This document shows, piece by piece, positions 60,793-64,000 of a stretch of DNA of 64,000 nt. A program made the position numbers and the translations under genes. The notes under the pieces are model-generated. The model did not search any database, was not told the DNA's origin, and saw only the letters and a list, made by a program, of their open reading frames with translations. This stretch comes from Lentzea xinjiangensis (GTDB taxonomy: Bacteria > Actinomycetota > Actinomycetes > Mycobacteriales > Pseudonocardiaceae), in assembly GCF_900110955.1 (NCBI RefSeq), contig NZ_FOFR01000020.1, positions 93,787-157,786 of the forward strand, given 5' to 3'. Within the stretch, counting starts at the first letter, position 1. Each line of letters begins with the position of its first letter.

Positions 60793-62505
60793 TCAGCTCA
60801 CCGCTCGTTGCGCGACACCACGCAGGACATCACGGCGATCGGTTCCCGGCCGGCCCATGACCCAGCTGGACCCGGTGAGCGACTTCGCGTGCTCCTTCAC
60901 CGGCGCCAACAAGCGCGACACCTCGCGATACGACCCGACTGATCCCGGTGCACAGATAAGGGTCGCAAGAGAAAGGGTGATGTGTCGTCCCTCAGCCGTG
61001 TACGGCTTGTCGAGCAGACGCGCACTCAGCGGAACCGTCTCGTCGAGCCCGGCGAGGAGGAGGAAGTCGTCACCGCCGACGTGCCCCACCTGCACCCCGG
61101 GAAATGCCTGCGCGAGGCCCGCCAGGTCGTGCCCGATCTCGCGGATCAGGTCGTCGCCCGCCGCGAACCCGACCGTGTCGTTGACCGCCTTGAAGCTGTC
61201 GACGTCCAGCCACGACACGGCGAAGATCTCACCGGCCTCGATGCGCCGCTCCACCTCCCTCGCGATGGCATCGCTGCCCGGCAGGCGGGTGAGCGGGCTC
61301 AGCGCGGCCGCCTGCTCCACCTTGAGCTCCGCCACACCACGCACCACGTCCGCCACGCGCACGACACCCATGCACCGCTCGTTGTGGTCCACGACGATGA
61401 GGTCGTCGTTGGTGCGTTCACGATTCGCACCCGCCACCACGTCGAGCAACTCCAGCGCCGACGACTCGGTGCCGATGATGTGCGGCTTGTCCGCGAGCCG
61501 CGCCGCCTCGCGCTTGGCGTGCAGGGCGTGCCCGTACGGCCCGGTGACCGCGAGCAGGAACCTGTTGCGGTCCACCGACCACTTGGGGCGGCCCTCGTCG
61601 TCGACCAGCACGACGCCGGTGATCGAAGGCTGGATGGTGAAGACCTCGCGCACCTCGTCGCTCGTGGCGTGCTCGTGCAGGGTCGTCGCGGGGTGGAGGA
61701 AGTCGGTGACCCTGGGGCCGGTGCTGCCCCGGCGGATCTCCCCGGTCTCGGTGACGGCCTCCGGCGCGATGCGGGCGTTCACCGCCGGCCTCCGCTGCGG
61801 CGGCGCCAGGTAGTTGCCCTGCGCGTGCCCCACCCCCAGCCTGCGCAGGTGCGTGAGCTCCGCCTCCGTCTCGACGCCCTCGGCCACGACCTGGCCGCCC
61901 GTGTACTCGCCGAGGCGCACCAGCGACTGGACCAGCGCGCCCCGCGCCGCGTCGTTCGGCAGCGTGCGGACGATCTCGCGGTCGAGCTTCACGAAGTCCG
62001 GCGAGGCGCTCGTGAGGAGACCCAGCGGCACGTCGCCCTCGCCCACGCAGTCGAGCGCGATGCGGAAACCGTTGTTGCGCAACGTCTGCATCCCCCGCGC
62101 GAGGCGGGCGCGGTTGGCCCGCGAGTACGGCTCGCCGATCTCGACGACGACGCTGTCGGGGGAGCGCCGGGCGTCCCGGAGCGCACCGTAGAGCGGGCCC
62201 ATCACCTCGGGCTTGTCCGCGACCGTGAGCGCGAGCAGGTTCACGTGCAGCGGCAGCATCAGGTCGAAGTCGGCGGCCGAGCGGATGGCCCGGCAGGCGA
62301 GTCCGACGTCGGCGTTGGCCAGCAGACCGGCCTGGAAGGCGGCCTGGAGGAGATCCTGCACGCTGCCGTCGTGCGGCCGGGCCAGGGCCTCCACCGCGAC
62401 GACGCCCCCGGTGTTCAGGTTGAACAGCGGCTGGAAGGCGAACCGGACGTCATCCAGCAATGCGGGCACGACCCCGATCGTGCCGGTGCGAACGACCCCT
62501 ACCAA
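60793..62505 (-). CDS. EAL-CBS-GGDEF protein with degenerate EAL site
   Basis: 570 residues. An N-terminal EAL domain (about 15-240), two CBS motifs (about 265-390) and a GGDEF domain (about 405-560). EAL residues E39, N89, E122, K173 and E209 are kept, but the metal-binding DD of loop 6 is D152-C153 in LDCVGEG, so phosphodiesterase activity is doubtful. The cyclase motif is GGDDF (477-481) with LDVDSFK intact and no RxxD inhibitory site. It may sense adenine nucleotides through CBS and make c-di-GMP. The TTG start at 62505 is uncertain; GTG 62469 is possible. Confidence 0.9.
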   Translation of the reverse strand: MVGVVRTGTIGVVPALLDDVRFAFQPLFNLNTGGVVAVEALARPHDGSVQDLLQAAFQAGLLANADVGLACRAIRSAADFDLMLPLHVNLLALTVADKPEVMGPLYGALRDARRSPDSVVVEIGEPYSRANRARLARGMQTLRNNGFRIALDCVGEGDVPLGLLTSASPDFVKLDREIVRTLPNDAARGALVQSLVRLGEYTGGQVVAEGVETEAELTHLRRLGVGHAQGNYLAPPQRRPAVNARIAPEAVTETGEIRRGSTGPRVTDFLHPATTLHEHATSDEVREVFTIQPSITGVVLVDDEGRPKWSVDRNRFLLAVTGPYGHALHAKREAARLADKPHIIGTESSALELLDVVAGANRERTNDDLIVVDHNERCMGVVRVADVVRGVAELKVEQAAALSPLTRLPGSDAIAREVERRIEAGEIFAVSWLDVDSFKAVNDTVGFAAGDDLIREIGHDLAGLAQAFPGVQVGHVGGDDFLLLAGLDETVPLSARLLDKPYTAEGRHITLSLATLICAPGSVGSYREVSRLLAPVKEHAKSLTGSSWVMGRPGTDRRDVLRGVAQRAVS

Positions 62506-62592
62506 GCGGGTTCACCAGGTGTTCACGAGGTTGGCGACGAGCCGCCACAGCGCGGCTGCGCTCGGTGACCCGGCGCTCACGCCGGGAGTTCG

Positions 62593-63543
62593 TCAGAAGA
62601 TCAGCTTCTTCCTGAGCCGCAGCGGAGCCGCCGCGAACAGAGCGGTCATGGCCGCCGCCGTCCCCTTCACGTCGTCTCTGCCCGAGAGGTACGCGCGCTG
62701 CAGGTCCACGTCCAACCGGAAGAACAGCTCGAAGAAATCCCTCGTCTCGTCGGCGTTCAGCCGGAGCAGCGCTTCAAGACCCCGGCGGCGCAACGCCTGC
62801 ACGATCCGCGCGCTGTGAGGCCAGATGACGCGCCGCGGGTCCTCCCCGGCCCGCACCGCCTGGGCAACCGCCGGCGCGAGGGTGAGGGACGTGGCGACGC
62901 TGTACCCCGTGCCGGGGTGGATGAAGCCCGCGCTCGCGCCGAACGCCAGACCACCGGACCGGGGCGCGTCGAGGGGGAAGCGCACACGTTCCTCGTGGGC
63001 ACCGGGGGCGAGCCGTGCGTGCAGCCGTCGCCGGAGCTCGCTCAGCGGCATGCCGGGCCGCCGCGCCAGGCAGGTCTCCTCGACGAGGACTCTGTTGCCG
63101 CCCAACGGAACCTTGTAGAGAAACGTGTCACCGTCACGCCAGTCCATCAGCGTCGTCTCGGTGCTGTCCGATTCGATGACGGTCCCCACGGCCGTTTGCT
63201 CGGCACGGCCTTTGCGCGCGCCAGTGGCGTTGAAGGTGTAGCGCGCTTCGACCGGCTGCTTCAGCACCGTGACGCTGCTGGGGAGTTCGTGGAGCCGTGC
63301 GTTGTCGAGAACGACATAGGAGCGTGGGATCAGATGCTCCTCACGCGCGTAGACGCGAACCACTGTGCTGGTGACGGCTGCCGGTGCGTCCGGCGGGAGC
63401 TCATCGGCCCACGCGCCGTACGTCGCCGTCCACACGCGATGCGGATGACGATCGACGATCGCGGTGTGGAGACCTTCCTTTGCGCAAGCGCGGGCGAGCG
63501 CGCGGCCGGCCGGGCCGCCACCAATCACGAGGACGTCGTGCAC
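62593..63543 (-). CDS. lycopene cyclase family protein (CrtY/CrtL type)
   Basis: 316 residues, shorter than the usual 370-400. An FAD-binding motif VLVIGGGPAGRALARACAKEG starts at once, followed by AWADELP, VLDNARLHELPSSVTV, EQTAVGTVIES with TLMDWR, and ASAGFIHPGTGYSVATSL, all of the lycopene cyclase family. These form beta-ionone rings on lycopene. The domain between residues 90 and 120 looks abbreviated. The GTG at 63543 is a likely start. No other carotenoid gene is nearby, so the substrate remains uncertain. Confidence 0.8.
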   Translation of the reverse strand: MHDVLVIGGGPAGRALARACAKEGLHTAIVDRHPHRVWTATYGAWADELPPDAPAAVTSTVVRVYAREEHLIPRSYVVLDNARLHELPSSVTVLKQPVEARYTFNATGARKGRAEQTAVGTVIESDSTETTLMDWRDGDTFLYKVPLGGNRVLVEETCLARRPGMPLSELRRRLHARLAPGAHEERVRFPLDAPRSGGLAFGASAGFIHPGTGYSVATSLTLAPAVAQAVRAGEDPRRVIWPHSARIVQALRRRGLEALLRLNADETRDFFELFFRLDVDLQRAYLSGRDDVKGTAAAMTALFAAAPLRLRKKLIF

Positions 63544-63645
63544 AGCTCCATGATTGACGCTGCGGCCCGGACGTGCCGCGCTCCGCGCCGCCGGACCGGA
63601 AACCCGCTGGTCAGCGCGGCGCAGGCACTCGGGCGACCCCCCGAT

Positions 63646-63674
63646 TTGGAGATCGAAACACCCCCGTGTAATGT
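63646..63674 (+). promoter_or_regulatory. candidate upstream rRNA promoter (P1)
   Basis: TTGGAG (63646-63651), a 17-base spacer and TAATGT (63669-63674). It lies upstream of the stronger candidate at 63761. Confidence 0.45.
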
Positions 63675-63760
63675 TCTCTCTGCCAGCGCGGAACGGGCCG
63701 GAAATCACACCGGAACGAGCGGGGCAAAGCCGGAAGACAGAAAGCCTCTGAGAGGCCGAT

Positions 63761-63790
63761 TTGACACCGGCGCGAAACACCGAATAAGCT
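63761..63790 (+). promoter_or_regulatory. main candidate rRNA promoter (P2)
   Basis: TTGACA (63761-63766), an 18-base spacer and TAAGCT (63785-63790) match consensus rRNA promoters of actinobacteria. Confidence 0.7.
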
Positions 63791-63816
63791 TCAGCAACAC
63801 AAGCCCCGAGTGAAAC

Positions 63817-63832
63817 TCTCCGGAAACGGAGA
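63817..63832 (+). other. GAAA-tetraloop hairpin in rRNA leader
   Basis: TCTCCG-GAAA-CGGAGA, a 6-bp stem with a GNRA loop in the leader transcript. Confidence 0.6.
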
Positions 63833-63850
63833 TTGGATCCGGTGAGCGCG

Positions 63851-63868
63851 TGTTCTTTGAGAACTCAA
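63851..63868 (+). promoter_or_regulatory. boxA-like antitermination element
   Basis: TGTTCTTTGAGAACTC matches the boxA region of actinobacterial rRNA leaders, which recruits Nus factors to prevent early termination. Confidence 0.7.
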
Positions 63869-63896
63869 CAGCGTGCCGAAACACAGCCAGTAATAT

Positions 63897-63919
63897 GAAT
63901 ACCCCTCGTCGGGGTATTC
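63897..63919 (+). other. leader hairpin upstream of 16S rRNA
   Basis: GAATACCCC-TCGTC-GGGGTATTC, a perfect 9-bp stem. A second 6-bp stem CCAGAC/GTCTGG is at 63943-63961. They may take part in leader folding and RNase processing of the pre-16S RNA. Confidence 0.65.
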
Positions 63920-63977
63920 CTTTGAGTAGATAGACCAGATTGCCAGACATATTCCGTCTGGAGCGATCACACAATCC

Positions 63978-64000
63978 TTATTGGAGAGTTTGATCCTGGC
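63978..64000 (+). rRNA. 16S rRNA, 5' end (partial)
   Basis: The window ends in GGAGAGTTTGATCCTGGC, the universal start of bacterial 16S rRNA. The mature 5' end is placed at about 63978 by alignment with the E. coli sequence. The rest lies outside the window. Confidence 0.95.

Noticed and set aside
63705..63974. Minus-strand ORF across the rRNA leader
   Set aside because: It overlaps the promoter, boxA and 16S start, and has no ribosome site or recognised domain.

Overview
This is about 64 kb of chromosome from a high-GC actinobacterium. GTG starts are common, GTGA and ATGA stop/start overlaps join many operon genes, and coding third positions are strongly G/C. The gene order tpiA-secG-rbpA, tkt-tal-pgi-zwf-opcA-pgl divergent from ctaB, and mptB divergent from sufR-sufBD-(Rieske)-sufCSU-sufT is that of Actinomycetales. 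The conservon, DUF4360 proteins, LacI-like hybrid kinase and patatin/DUF3376 protein point to a filamentous member of the Pseudonocardiaceae (Lentzea/Saccharothrix-like); the genus is an inference.

Layout. 1-0.8 kb: end of tpiA, secG, rbpA. 0.9-10.4 kb: surface and signalling genes (a secreted Thr/Pro-rich protein, a membrane protein coupled to a Ser/Thr kinase, a NarL-type sensor kinase without its regulator, two DUF4360 exoproteins, a single-domain response regulator convergent with a periplasmic-binding-protein/histidine-kinase/receiver hybrid). 10.4-11.8 kb: a leucine-rich-repeat-variant gene split by one base in a run of seven C. 11.9-20.1 kb: an almost gap-free pentose-phosphate operon on the minus strand. 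20.3-26 kb: ctaB, a CHAT-fold protein lacking both catalytic residues, and an uncharacterised minus-strand trio (HD hydrolase, cupin, two-TM membrane protein). 26-34.5 kb: FKBP lipoprotein, quinone oxidoreductase, DUF885 protein, a small protein coupled to an ATP-grasp ligase, a MocR regulator divergent from an alpha/beta hydrolase, and a DUF485/acetate symporter pair.

34.6-39 kb: a complete conservon (cvnABCD) whose GTPase has lost most nucleotide-binding motifs. 39-46.7 kb: a DinB-like protein divergent from a MarR-type regulator with clear operators, an ankyrin protein, ctaA, an ABC exporter, a striking pair of mutually exclusive long hairpins, a DUF998 protein, and a DMT-transporter/glycosyltransferase fusion. 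46.6-52 kb: a large patatin-like membrane protein and mptB. 52-58.6 kb: the SUF Fe-S assembly operon, with a SufR operator lying on a probably leaderless start codon. 58.6-59.1 kb: a terminator, a 29-codon membrane peptide gene, another terminator, an unusual tRNA-Trp-like gene with a reduced D-arm, and tRNA-Ile(GAT). 59.1-63.5 kb: Nudix hydrolase, GCS2-type ligase, EAL-CBS-GGDEF protein and a lycopene cyclase family protein. 63.6-64 kb: promoters and leader of an rRNA operon; the 16S gene begins about 20 bases before the window ends.

Working together: the pentose-phosphate genes supply NADPH and pentoses. ctaB and ctaA, although 20 kb apart, encode the two steps of heme A synthesis. The SUF block makes Fe-S clusters under SufR control. 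The rest is a mosaic of signalling and envelope genes. No insertion sequence, prophage, CRISPR array or biosynthetic megacluster was seen. The less ordinary candidates are the HD/cupin/2TM trio beside the inactive CHAT protein, the overlapping hairpins at 43.9 kb, the small peptide and odd tRNA at 58.7-59 kb, and the degenerate conservon GTPase.
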